Part shown: piece by piece, positions 42,996 to 53,690 of the stretch | How positions within the stretch are numbered: the stretch's first letter is position 1 | How the letters are laid out: each line of letters opens with the position of its first letter | Origin: Cyanoderma ruficeps | Lineage: Eukaryota > Chordata > Aves > Passeriformes > Timaliidae | Direction: 5' to 3' | DNA: 64,000 nt | Assembly (NCBI GenBank): GCA_008694505.1 | Contig: VZDJ01000049.1 | Span: 2,227,676 to 2,291,675 of the forward strand | The notes under the pieces: generated by a model | What the model saw: the letters and a program-made list of their open reading frames with translations, nothing else | Told to the model about the DNA's origin: nothing | Databases searched by the model: none | Program-made: the position numbers and the translations under genes

Positions 42996-43954
42996 GGCCG
43001 CGCCGGTCACGAGCCCCGGGCTGGGCTCGCGCTGTGCCAGCCCCGGAAGGATGCTCCAATCCCCCTGGCTCTGCCTGCTGGGGAGGTGTCCCCACGGCGC
43101 TGTCCCCACAGTGGTTGGGGGACTCGGGGCTAATTGCGCTTGGTGGCCTCAGGCTGTGCAGCATCCTCTGCCTCGTGGGGGATTGGGAAAGTGTTCCCTC
43201 TCCCAGCTTTGTTCCCAAAGGATGTGTTCAAGCTGGGGGAGCAGCTGAGGTGTGGGACTGTGCAGAGCTGCAGCTGGTAAAGCTGCAAGGGAGCAGAAGC
43301 CTGGGGGCCGCCCCTTGCTGGGGTCACCTGTGGGGTGGCCTTTGGGGTCTCCGAGGGCGGGAGGCGAAGGCATGCGGGCGCCTTGGCCCCGTCAGTGTCT
43401 CCGGGAGCTCTCTCCCATCTCTGGAGCTGTCAGCTCGGCACCTTTCATGTGTGATGGGTAAACAGCGCGGCGCGCCTGCCGGGGAAGGCTGTTGGATCCC
43501 TGCTGGTGCTAAAGCGGCGTCTGGCAGGGACGGGGAACGTGCCGTCGCCTGCGCGAGGCACGGCGGACGTGACGCCCCGCTGGGGCTCCGTGCGGCTTTC
43601 CTGATGGAGAGCAGAGCCCCAGCCGCCCCCGTGTCAGGGTGAAGCCGTGCTGGAGGGATCCGCGGTGTGTTCCCTGCAGGTGCGCCCCTCCCACCACCAA
43701 AAAACAGTTCCCACGTCCCCATCCCGTGCGCTAGTGGCTGACGGGGACACAGAGTCCCCCCCCGTGCCCCCTCTCTGTGCGTTTTCCCTCTCCGGGGTGG
43801 ACAGATGCCGCGCGGGCAGGACGGGGTCACCGGGTCCCCCCAGCACATGGCTAGGGGAAGGTGTTGCCAGCGCCTTTTGGCACCCGCTGCCACACGAGCG
43901 CGCTCCTCTGACAGCTTTATCAAGCCTCCAGACTTCCCAATTCCATTGTTCCTG

Positions 43955-44120
43955 ACATCTGTTTCGGTAAGTGATTAATTGCAATTAGTGAACGGTTTGA
44001 AAGCCTGTGGAAGAATATNATCCGAACGCATGAATTATCCACTAATGCGCTATTAATAAAGCGCTGTGGAGTTTCACCGAGATTAGGTCCTAAATCATGC
44101 AGAATGAATTTTAATCAGTC
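43955..44120. promoter_or_regulatory. AT-rich island with a 12-bp homeodomain palindrome
   Basis: Perfect palindrome TAATTGCAATTA at 43,976-43,987, a TAAT-N4-ATTA arrangement of the kind bound by pairs of paired-class homeodomains. It is followed by GCATGAATTATCC, CACTAATGCGC, TATTAATAAAGC, GAGATTAGG and GAATTTTAATCAG. An N at 44,019. Candidate enhancer by motif content. Confidence 0.42.
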
Positions 44121-45364
44121 CGAAAGACACCGGTGCTAGCCACTCCCGGGGACCTGCGGGAAACCAGCCTGGATCCGGCCGGGATCTGCTGCCGGAGCGG
44201 CCGCGCCTGCACCTTTGCCCCCGAGCTACGTGCGGGTGGTGACAGAGCCAGGCACCTTTGTGCGCTGCTGCCATGGCAGGGGAGTTGCAGGATAAGAGCT
44301 CTGTGGGCACAGCCGGCTCTCCAAATCCTTGCCAGCGGGCACAGGGGGATGGCAGCCTGTGAAGTGGCACCTGACTGTGGTGCCCGGGGTGCCAGGAGGG
44401 AGCAGGGATCCTCTGCACCGCTGTGCCGTGCCCAGGTTCCCACCCATTTCGGGGGGTGTCACTCCTGCAGTGAGGTTCCCAGGTCTCTGCAGTTTTGCTC
44501 TCTGGTTGTGGCCTCAGCTCGGTGCAAGGGACCCCCCCTCTCAAAGGTGCCCGGGGTTTGTGGGGGCGCTGAGCCCGGGGCGTGACACACCCACAGCCCT
44601 GGGGGGAAGGGAGGGTGCGACATCTGCTCCTGCAAATTGTTTGCCTTGCCGAGGTCAGGGCGGCTCGACAGCCTCAGGTCCTGCGAGCAGATGGCTCCGG
44701 CATGTTCCCGGCCGCGCTCCGCTGTGCCGCACCCATGAAATTCCCCATTAACTGGCTGTGACCGGAGGGTGGAGGGGGAGGAAGCATCCCTCGCTCCTCT
44801 GCGCTCCGCCTGGGAGCACACACAGCCTGTGTCTGTCCCCACGGGCAGCAGGGACTTGTCCCCTCGGCCAGGGAGGGGGATGGCCCACCGGCCTCACTAA
44901 TCCAGGGGGGCTGCCATCACCCAGGTGCTTGGGGGGTGCACCCACGTGCTGGTGGGGAGGGAGCCCCCATCGCCATCCCCGCCTGCCAGCCTGTCCCCGT
45001 CCCATCTCTTTGATTTATTGCTCTTTTGGCGGAGGGCAGGGCTTGTGGGGGTCGCCAGGGGCTGGCAGGGGTCGGGAGGTCCTGCCGTCGGCCGCCCTTT
45101 GTTGGTGTCCGGCACAATGACCCGGCGCAGGCTGTTTGCTCGGCGCGCTGGGTAATTACTGTGCCGGGGAGGATGAGGAGGTCAGGGCTGATGGAGCCGC
45201 CGTGACCCGCCGCCGTCGAGGCCCTGTGTGGCAGCGGCTTGTCCTTCCCCTGTCACCATCTGCTCGGAGGCGGCCGCTCGGAGTGGCGGGGCTGCGGCGC
45301 TCAGACGGACGGACAGATGGTGGTGGGTTTGAAGAGGTAGAGTGTGTACTTTGTTCTGGAGAGC

Positions 45365-45412
45365 TTGGAGGGAAAAAAAAAAAATAGAAGGAGAAAAAGA
45401 CAGGGAGAGGAG
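45365..45412. repeat. A/G-rich low-complexity tract
   Basis: Poly-A then AGAAGGAGAAAAAGACAGGG-type purine sequence. Confidence 0.85.
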
Positions 45413-45774
45413 AAGGAGGGGACATCGTCCTGTGTCTTCACCGCCTGCCACCGTGCCACACGTTGTGGTGGAGATTGTCACCGTGCCATGGATGAGGCTG
45501 CGAGTGCTGGCACCGCAGCGTGCTGCAGTTGGAATGACAGGGAGATGGGATGGGTGGTCACTGCCCCTCTGAGTGTCCCCTGTGCCACCACCCCAAGGGA
45601 TGTGGCAGTCCCTGTGGTGTTTCCAGGGATGCCCTTAGCCCTCTGTGTCTCCCCACAGCCTGACCCCAGTGTGCTGCCCGCCGGCCCTGCACGTCCCCGC
45701 CTGCCAGCGGTGCCAGCCAGGCCAGGGCTGATGCAAGCGGCATTCCCAGGCAAGCCCGGCCACTTCCCAACCGG

Positions 45775-46120
45775 CTGGGGCAGCCGGACCAGCGGGGAGG
45801 CACACGGGCGTGGGGTCCCTGCAGCGGTGCTGCGGACGCCGGGCACAGGCAGGGCGACACGGCGTCTCCCTGGGGCGTTCCTGACCCGCCGGACCCGCTC
45901 GGGGAGCAGCGGCGTGGGTTGGCGGCTTTGGCTCCGGTGCAAGAGGTGGGGCCGGCCGCCCCTGCCGCCCCGCCGCCGCCTGTTCCAGCGGCGCCGGCCC
46001 TCCGTGTCCCGGCATCGCCTCTGCGCAGCGGGCCGCGCTCGACGCCCATGCAACGGTGCCACGGCGGTGCCTGCCCGGCGCCCGCGGGCAGGGCGGGGGT
46101 GCTGGCACCGCGTCCTGGCA
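45775..46120. promoter_or_regulatory. CpG-rich cluster
   Basis: Dense CpG (CGGACGCCGGGCACAGGC, CCGCCGGACCCGCTCGGGG, GCGCCGGCCCTCCGTG, GCGCAGCGGGCCGCGCTCG). Frames are open on both strands for 190-300 codons, as expected from high GC. No domain signature found. Could be an island or a GC-rich exon of unknown kind. Confidence 0.35.
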
Positions 46121-46559
46121 CCCGGGTGGCTTTGCTGGAGTGCGCCGGTGTTGTGCCATACAGGGGGGATTTGGCGCAAGCACGCGGGGCTTGAGGCCAC
46201 GGCGCACACACGTCCTGGAGTGGGGGTGTGAGTGGGCCTGCTGGGTGAGGAGGGATTCCCACGGGAGTCAGAGGCTCCGGGTTTGGGACCCTGCCCGCTG
46301 CCTGCCACCGTTGCAATTCTGGCTCTGCTGCCTTTTAATTACCGCCCGCGCCAGGCCTGGCCCCGCGTTCCACTTCATTACGCGATTGCGATCGGGGCCG
46401 CTCCTCCCTCCCGGCCGACTCCGGTGGATAATTAGGTGTGTTTTCTCCCGCGTGCAGACAGACATTTAATACAGCTTTAATCACCTGCTCCAGCGGCTCC
46501 CACCCACCGCCCTGTGCCCGCTGCTGCCGCTGCTGCTGCTGCCCACAGCCTGCCCGGCC

Positions 46560-46735
46560 GGGTAATGACAGGCTGCGGGTGCCCGGTAGAACGCCCGCTA
46601 GTAACCCCCAGTGCCAATGCCTGGTGCAGGTGCCCGGTGCAAACAAACATCCCCTGAAAGTGCTCAGTGAACGTGCCCACTTCAACGGCCGTGTGCCAAC
46701 ACCTCATGAACATCCCCTAGTGCAAATCGTGGAAT
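46560..46735. repeat. Degenerate GTGCCCGGTGCAAA repeat, left part
   Basis: Recurrent words GGTGCCCGGT, CAGTGCCAATGCC, GGTGCAGGTGCC, GTGCAAACAAACATCCCC and AGTGAACGTGCCC at irregular 15-30 base spacing. The same vocabulary resumes after the CR1 fragment that follows. Confidence 0.7.
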
Positions 46736-46868
46736 TGTGGAATGGTTTGGGTTGGAAGAGACCTTAAACATCTCCTCGTTTCAACCCCCTGCCATGGGCA
46801 GGGACACCTTACGCTAGACCATGTTGCTCCAAGCCCTGTTCAACCTGGCCTTGAACACTTCCAGGGAT
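46735..46868 (-). mobile_element. CR1 LINE 3' fragment (antisense) inside a tandem repeat
   Basis: The + strand reads GAATGGTTTGGGTTGGAAGA, GACCTTAAACATCTCC, CCCCTGCCATGGGCAGGGAC, CTAGACCATGTTGCTCC and CAACCTGGCCTTGAACACTT, the reverse complement of the CR1 3' end. It is close to the avian consensus I remember, so it is younger than the other two fragments. It is 5'-truncated, as is usual for CR1, and has no coding potential. Confidence 0.92.
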
Positions 46869-47035
46869 GAGGAATGCCCAGTGCCAATGCCCGGTGCCCA
46901 TCCCTGCTGCAAATGCAAACACCTTGCGCGAATGATCAATGCGAACGTGCCCGGTGAACACCCCCAGCTCAAGCGCCCCATCCCAACGCCCAATGCCCAT
47001 CCCTGGTGCCAGTGCCTGGTCCAAACACACCCAGG
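46869..47035. repeat. Degenerate GTGCCCGGTGCAAA repeat, right part
   Basis: CAGTGCCAATGCCCGGTGCC, CTGCTGCAAATGC, GCGAACGTGCCCGGTGAACA, CCAATGCCCATCCC and GGTGCCAGTGCCTGG continue the array seen before the CR1. Confidence 0.7.
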
Positions 47036-49560
47036 TGGGGTCCTGGTGTGTCCTGGGGCGCTGTGGTGCTGGCACTGCCCGGCTCCCGGCCGGTTTCTCT
47101 GGAGCAGGCGGCCGCCGGCTCCTCGCAGGTGTACGCACAGACTCCGCGGCGCCCGAGCTTCTGTGCGGCGGGCGCGTGCCAGCACACTGCTGTGCCTTGC
47201 GAAGGTAGCAGCCATCTGCACTGTGATAAAAAGCCCTGAGGATGATAAATAGACAAGTAGCACTTTTATTGGATTGCCGTTCTGAAGCAGCCACTTTGGG
47301 TTTGGCACGGCGCTAACAACAGACTCGCCGCACGCTGTGCCCAGCCGCCCCGGCCGGGGGAAAGGGGCTGCCCGGCGGTGATGCCAACGCCTGCCTGGGC
47401 ACCACTGCTCAGCCTGGAGTGCTCTCCCTGCCTCTTCCTTCCCCCCCTTGGTCTTTGGGAGTGACAAGGATCTGGGTGACCTGGATGGGAGGCCAGCGCG
47501 GCTGGCTGTGGGGCAGGAGCGGGGCTGTCCAGCTGGCACGGCTTGGCACGGTGTGGCACGGTGTCCCAGCTGCCGCGCTGGCCTCGGCATCACCTGCACA
47601 AAGCAGCTTGTTTGTCAATAATGGAGCAGGGAAAATTGCACCCGAAATGCCTCTCGGCTCTGCTTTGTGCTGCCTTAATGCGTCCACCCCGGAGGTGCTG
47701 GCTCGGCGGCGGCACAAAGGCTGCTGGAAGGGAGGGGAGGAAGGGACGGGGAGCTCAGAGAGGTTCCAGGGGGGATTTGCTCCCCACTGGCCCACACAGG
47801 CCCCCCAGTGCCAGGGCAAGGGGGCACAGACAGGCTCTGACCCACGTGGCTGGCACTATCAGGCTCCCACAGCTTGGCCATGACTGATGCCAGGGAAGTC
47901 AGCTGAGTGGGATTGATCCCAGAGGGATCAGAGTCTTGGGGACAGTTTTGAGGGAGGGCAGCATTGCTTAGTCCTCGCCCGAAACTCCTGCTGCTGGGAG
48001 CAGGGGATGGGGTCCTACCAAACATCTCACTGTGCTGGGACATTGCTCTGACCTTGGGGATGTGATTTCCAGTTAATTCCATGCAAGTCATGGCTGCAAT
48101 CGCCATCCCACCCTGCCCATCCCACTGGAGCCCTGACATGGAGGTGACACTAGGTTTTGGGGTGGTGTGGGAAAAGCAGTTACCCTCTGGTCACTAGTTT
48201 GGCTTGGGAGACACAGGAGTGGTTGTGAGTATTCCTGTCCATCTGTGCCCACCTCCCGTGGCAGCCTCTGCAGTGGGCTGGGGCAACTGGGGACACCATT
48301 TCAGGGGTGGGACAGGACAGACTGGAGACACCAGTTCAGGGATGCTACAGGACACGACATCTTGGGGACACTGTTTCAGGGCACAGTCCCCATGTTACAG
48401 GGATGACAAGGGGAGGCTGGGCTGGCGGCACAGGGTCTGGGGGTGCTGAGGGGGGGCGTCTGTCCCCACACCCTGCCAGTCCCCCACCTGCAGCTCAGGG
48501 GCCGCAGGCAGCTGCCTGCCCAGGCGTGCATGCCAGGAATTTGGGAGCGCAGGGGGGAGGGCCGGCTGCCTCCGTGCCCTCTGACCCCCCGGATGATACA
48601 AGCCCTCTTCTGTTTCTCCTCAGCCCGCCGGCGGGGTCAGCCTGACGGCTGGCGCTGACTCCCTCGCCGCGATAAAACAGCTCGTCTGTCACGACACAAT
48701 AGATCCGTCAGGCTGCTGGCACGGCCCAGGGGACACGGCCCCGGGGCTGGGTGGGTGCTGGCGAGCTCCCCCAGCCGTGCTGGGGCTCCCCAGGGTGTTC
48801 AGGGTCTCAGCAGAGGGGCAGGGACAGGAGCCAGGTGTCCCGGCTGATACCTCTGCCAGCCCCTGCTCTGCCGCGGGGAGATACAGCCCCGTGTCCTGGC
48901 TCCCTGCCATGCCCGCTGCCCTCACTCCTCACCGTCCAAAAATACCACGGGAGGCCCCAGCACGAGGTGCCCCTCACGCCGGGGATGTTCCCGAGTGAAC
49001 TGCTCACCTTCATCCATCCCAGTCCCACTTTCCTCCTGACTTCAGGGTCTTTTTATCCAATTTTGCATCAGCTTCTCAGTAATTTCTGGGATCTCCATAT
49101 CCGGGATGCTGATGGGTGCAGGCTGGGCGCTGCATCCCCCTGCAGCACCACCCTCTGGCATGGGTGCAGGACCCCCTCTAGGACCCCCAGCCCCAACTGG
49201 GTGGTTTTTGAGAACTCAAAAGCGTCTCCAATTAGGAGCAGCGGTGCCGCGGCGTGCTGGCGAGGCACTGGGGCTGTCACTGTGCCGCCTTAATTAGCAG
49301 CACCGGGGCAGGGGTCAGCACAGCTCGGCGGTCTTGACAAGGCTGCTATCAAGTGCAAGGAGGGAGGAGGAGGGAAGGGAGGGAAAAAGCAAAGCTCCCC
49401 AGCTCAGGACCAGCCTGGGCGGCGGGGAGGGGGAGGATGAGCGTGCCGGAGCCACGCAGGCAGAGTTAAAAGGGAATAAAATGGTCGCTGTCACCCGCCG
49501 GCGGCTCAGCACCGGGGCTGTGCTTCCCGCTGCCGGGGTGTGGGACCGGTCCCGGGCCCC
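47036..49560. other. Non-coding stretch, nothing firmly recognised
   Basis: GC-rich with small AT-richer patches near 47,220-47,280 (GATAAAAAGCC, GATGATAAATAGAC). No array or exon recognised. Confidence 0.45.
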
Positions 49561-49609
49561 CCCAGCAGCCTGAGCGCCAGCCTGGGGAGGGGGGCACGGG
49601 ACCCCCGCC

Positions 49610-49652
49610 ATGCTGGAGATGAAGAGCTGGTCGTCTTTGCTGCAGAGCCTCA
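49610..49652 (+). CDS. Possible first coding exon, unidentified
   Basis: An ATG at 49,610 in good context (CCGCC before it) opens MLEMKSWSSLLQSL, fourteen codons and one base, ending at CTCA|GTAAGT, whose intron side is a perfect donor consensus. The stretch is preceded by CpG-rich sequence (CACCCGCCGGCGGCTCAGC near 49,491) that could hold a TATA-less promoter. The peptide is hydrophilic, then leucine-rich, and I do not recognise it. A second ATG lies three codons in. If real it would be an alternative 5' exon of a larger gene whose other exons lie outside the window. The base before the donor is A and not the preferred G, so the site is good but not ideal. Confidence 0.33.
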
Positions 49653-49683
49653 GTAAGTGACAGGGGTGGCGAGGCTGGGGGCT

Positions 49684-49731
49684 GTGGGGACACCCCTCCC
49701 GTGGGGACACCCCTCCCGTGGGGACACCCCA
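49684..49731. repeat. 17-bp tandem repeat, three copies
   Basis: GTGGGGACACCCCTCCC begins at 49,684, 49,701 and 49,718, the copies being identical until the last breaks down. Confidence 0.93.
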
Positions 49732-49914
49732 CTGCGAGATCCCCACAAGCCGCCCCCTCCCCGGCCCCACCGGGCTAAGGGGCAGTGGGTGGGTGGCATG
49801 GCCGGGGCGAGGGTCCCGCACCCCCTGGCCCCGCGTGCCGCCCCGTCCCCTCTCCGGCGTCCCCGGCCGCGGGGTCAGCACCCGGCCGCGGCCAGGCTTA
49901 ACCTCTGCCCTCAC

Positions 49915-50170
49915 CCTCCCGACCTCCAGCCCTGTTAAAAAGGGTTTAAATGCAAAGTTATTTGATAGCTAATCCCAGCTATCCTGGGGGCAGCCCCGGG
50001 CTCTGGCGCTGGGAATCGCCCCGAGCCGGGACCCTCAGGCGGCACCGCCGGCACAGCCGGGGTTGCGCCGGGGCTGGAGGTCAGGCAAACGCGCCGATTA
50101 AAGTCCGGCGGGTGAAAAGAGCTTAAACAAATCCCAAATCCCTCAGATGCCAGATGAGGCTTGGTTGAAA
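49915..50170. promoter_or_regulatory. Two small AT-richer patches
   Basis: GTTAAAAAGGGTTTAAATGC with AAGTTATTTGATAGCTAATCC (49,935-49,977), and GCCGATTAAAGTCC with GCTTAAACAAATCCC (50,093-50,137). Weak candidates for regulatory elements. Confidence 0.25.
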
Positions 50171-51340
50171 TTTGCTCGGGAGCCACAGTGGAGAGGGGGA
50201 GAGACGCTGAAACTGGCAGGAGCACTGGGAAGGCCAAAACTGCTGGGAGCACTGGGGAGGCTGTGTGGGTGCTGGGAGGGCTTGGGACTGGGCAGGGAGC
50301 TCAGTTGGTGTTTTGGGGGCCAGGGCAGTGTTGGGGGGCCCTGGGTGTTGTCCTGCCCTACATCCCTTTGCTGCTGTGCCAGGAGGGACCAGCATCAGGG
50401 AACCCCCTGTTTTGCCATCATCTCCCCATCTTAGCACATCTGTCCTCCAAAATGCCATTTGTGGGGTGCCAAGGGGAGACACAGGTGGGTGGCCTTACTG
50501 TTGAGCAGTCACCCAGCCAAACTGCATGCTTGGGAGCAAAAAATCCTCATTTTTTCCCCCTTCCAGGCATCATGACATGGAGGTGCTCACTCGTCCCCGG
50601 GGCTGTGCCACTGAGGAGGTCATGGGTCCCTGGCCTGCTGTGTCCCCTTGCTTTCCCTAGGGAAAAACATGTCCTGGAGGTGCCAGGCTGCAGCCTCACA
50701 TCAGGATAGGGATCTAAGTGTTCCCAGGTAGCCAGATCCTGCCATCCTGTTGTGATGCCATTAGGAAAACTGAGGCAGGCACAACCGGGAGGTGCTGGTG
50801 GGGTGGGGGCTGTGGGTAGGAGGAGGAGGAATAAGGGGACAATTCCTGGTGACAGCTGTCCAGCCTGGGGCTGGGGTGGCCGGACAGGCTCTGTCCCCTC
50901 AGTCCTTACCTGTCGCCTGTGGCAATGAGTCCCCAAAGAACCGCCAGGGCCAGCTGAACCCCAGCCCAGGGACAGAGGTCACAGGTGCTGTGAGGAGCCA
51001 CACACACCCCCTGGCCTCCCTTAATTGGGATGGATGGATGGGCTGCAGGAAAGGCTGGGGACCTCTGTGCTCCCTGCCCGGTGGTTATGGGATGCCCTGT
51101 GCTCCAGTGCCAGCCTCTCCATTGTCACCTTGCACCTCCGTCATCGTGGCCCATTCCACTGTGGTGCACCCTCCTTTCACACCCCCGTGTGAGCACTGGT
51201 GACAACCCCAAATCCAGCAGCTGCTGGCAGGGTGGGCTCTGTGCAGGGACCATCGGCCTCCCCAGCTCTGTCACGTCCCACATTCCACATCTCTGCCCAC
51301 CAAGGGTTAACCCTGCAGAGGCAGGATGCCTGCAAGCCCT
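50171..51340. other. Non-coding stretch, nothing recognised
   Basis: GC-moderate DNA with the dispersed GGAAAACTGAGGC motif at 50,764 and no gene, array or RNA that I can name. Confidence 0.5.
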
Positions 51341-51349
51341 TGTGCCAGT

Positions 51350-51625
51350 TCAGAAATGAATGTTGCCTTTAATATACCATCCTTCAATCCTTATCTCTCC
51401 TAATTTATTGGACATAACTGGTTGCGCTGATGGATTCGTGGCTTAGACCTTGGCTTCTAAATTTCAGCATTAATAATCTGCCCCTTCATTCTGCTCTCCA
51501 GATGTCTTTCATTTATCTGCTTATTCAGTAGGGGTGCAACCTCGCGTCCTCCGTGCCAGCGCTAATGTGGCCCGGTGACAATAAATTTGGACTTGTAATA
51601 ACATGGCCAGATGAATGAATTGACC
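51350..51625. promoter_or_regulatory. Long AT-rich island, candidate regulatory element
   Basis: CCTTTAATATACCATCC, CCTTATCTCTCCTAATTTATTGG, CTAAATTTCAGCATTAATAATC, CTCCAGATGTC, CATTTATCTGCTTATTCAG, GACAATAAATTTGG, GTAATAACATGG and CCAGATGAATGAATTG. GATA-type TTATCT twice, CAGATG E-boxes twice and several ATTA cores within 275 bases. Among the best enhancer candidates here. Confidence 0.45.
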
Positions 51626-51959
51626 TCTTGGTGACTGTCACTCCCAGCCTCCCCCCTCGTTAAGGACTGCTGGGGACGAGGGGGGCCCCTAACAATGGAT
51701 GCTGGTGTCCACCTCCTCCTCTTCGCATTTTTTTTTTCCCAAATTCGGGAAAATTTGTGGGGAAGCAGATGAGGGGACCGCCTAATCTTTAATCAGCTTT
51801 GGAGCAGGGCGAGAGCAGCCATCCTTAGGGAAATCCTGAAACCAGGGAGCCCTAAGAGGGCCCCCCAGGGGGCTGTGACCCCTCGCCCAGGTGGGGACGT
51901 GTCAGTGGTGCCGGGCTGAACCTGCGCCGGGCAGGTTGCACACCTGAGAGCGTGCGGAG

Positions 51960-52145
51960 GAATGTGTTTGCTTAATTAATTGGCGGCGGGAGCGCGCCGG
52001 GGGTGTAAATCTAACGTGGGCCTTGGCAGCCTGCAGTGCCGAGCACGCAAGACTAGACTTTAAATAAGGGTGCAATTATTGTTTGAATAATTGACGAACA
52101 ACGGGCGCGCATCGGCGCTCAGCCTAATGGGCTTTGATCGCTCGC
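51960..52145. promoter_or_regulatory. AT-rich island
   Basis: GTTTGCTTAATTAATTGGCGG, GGTGTAAATCTAACGTGG, CTTTAAATAAGGGTGCAATT continuing into ATTGTTTGAATAATTGACG, and GCCTAATGGGCTTTGATCG. Candidate regulatory element. Confidence 0.4.
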
Positions 52146-52359
52146 CAGGGCCGCCCGGCGCGCCGGCATCCCGCCCATGAAGGATGTGAGGGGTCCGGCC
52201 AGGGGTGTGGGTGGGTCAGCGGGGGAAATCGCCGTGCTGCTCCCCCCTGGGTGGGTTTTGTGGGGCAGATGTGGAAAGTGGGGTGTTATTCCCGCTCCCC
52301 CCTCACCCTGGCCGACAGCACGGCGCCGCGGGGTCGGCCGGGGAGGAGGAAGAGGACCC

Positions 52360-52555
52360 TGCACGTAGCAATTGATTTAAATCATTTTAGAGAGGACCTA
52401 TGGAAAATAAAAAGCCTTTAATCACATTTGTATCCATTTCCAGCCTCGGTAAATCAATTTGGATTGAGCTGGGTGCCACGGTTACAGCTGATTAGCGCGC
52501 GGCGGATGGGGTCAAATTAATGCTAGCTGGGTTGGCTTAATGGGGTCACCGTTGT
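52360..52555. promoter_or_regulatory. AT-rich island
   Basis: GCAATTGATTTAAATCATTT (nearly palindromic), GGAAAATAAAAAGCC, TTTAATCACATTTG, GGTAAATCAATTTGG, GCTGATTAGCGC and CAAATTAATGCTAGC. Homeodomain and PBX-like (TGATT, AATCA) words abound. Confidence 0.42.
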
Positions 52556-52869
52556 GAGCATCCCTCCTCCGGGGCGCTGGGGTGGGGAGGAACATTTCGG
52601 TCCTGTCCATGCCACGGAGAGCTTTCCCAGCAAGGAAGCGCTGGGATGTGAGCTCCGTGCCGCTCTGTGCCTCAGTTTCCCCTTGCACATCAGCGTTAAC
52701 TGTCGCGGAGGAGCCAGCAAGCAGCACTGGGGATGTTATTTAGGGGGATATTTGGGTTTGTCCCACCTTCCTGCCCCGACCCCACCGTGCATCACCCACG
52801 TGTCAGGGCAGCCCACGTGTCCTCCCCGCTGCCCCACGGAGGAGCCATAAACAGGACCCTGCGCCCCGG

Positions 52870-52965
52870 TGCCGGTTAATTTGTTTTCAATAGGTTCCAA
52901 TCAATTAAGCGTGGTCCTGGCGAAGGGAAAAGTGCCCCGGTAATTGGTGAAAATAAATCACTCGG
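52870..52965. promoter_or_regulatory. Short AT-rich island
   Basis: GTTAATTTGTTTTCAATAGG, CCAATCAATTAAGCG, GTAATTGGTGAAAATAAATC. Candidate regulatory element. Confidence 0.35.
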
Positions 52966-53284
52966 CGCGGCCCCCGCGGTGGTGCCTGGGAGCCTGGGCT
53001 GCGGCCGTGTGGCACCGTGGGGATGGGGACGCTGGGGATGGAACCCGCTTTGCCGGGTTCCCGGCCGGGATTCCTGCGGGGCTGGCGTGTGATCCGCTGG
53101 GAATGGCGTGCTTGGAAGCTCCCAGCCCGCTTCCTTGGCGTCTCCCTCGCCTGCCCTGCCTGCTCCTTGCACGCGATGCCTGCCTGCACCCCGGGGTGAG
53201 GGCGATGTCTCCCTGCCCGTCCCCACGGTGGGGAGCATCCCCCCCATCCCTTCACCCGCCTCCCCCGGCCCTGCCCCAACCGGG

Positions 53285-53690
53285 GCTGTAATTACCGCAC
53301 GCTGTGCTTTGATTGCTCCATTCCAATTAATTAAACCCGGCGGTGACCCAAATTATGATCCCTTGTCTTGTCAAGCGCCGTATTTTTAACCTTAACTGGC
53401 TGGGCTGTGTTTAGATTTCCAATCCGGGCAGAAATGTCACCCGGGGAGAGTGACTGGCGTTGAACCCAGCCTTCCCGTGACGAACCCCGTAATTAGAAAC
53501 CCTCGTGTCCCCGAGACGGGTCTTTAAAGCTGTCAGAAGCCAAGATCCAGCCATTTGATACAAGACTATCATTAGCTGTGCCCAACCTATTAGCTGCAGG
53601 TAAATAACAGGCTGTACCGGAGCCGGGGAACAGGCGGGTTGGGGAATTGGATGATTCTTAATTAGGAGAAGCGGTGCGAGGGATGCTTTC
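53285..53690. promoter_or_regulatory. AT-rich island series
   Basis: GTAATTACCGC, CCAATTAATTAAACCC, CAAATTATGATCCC, CGTAATTAGAAACC, CATTTGATACAAG, CATTAGCTGTGCCC, CCTATTAGCTGCAGG and CTTAATTAGGAG over 400 bases. The recurring TAATTA/ATTAG words are homeodomain-type cores. Confidence 0.4.
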
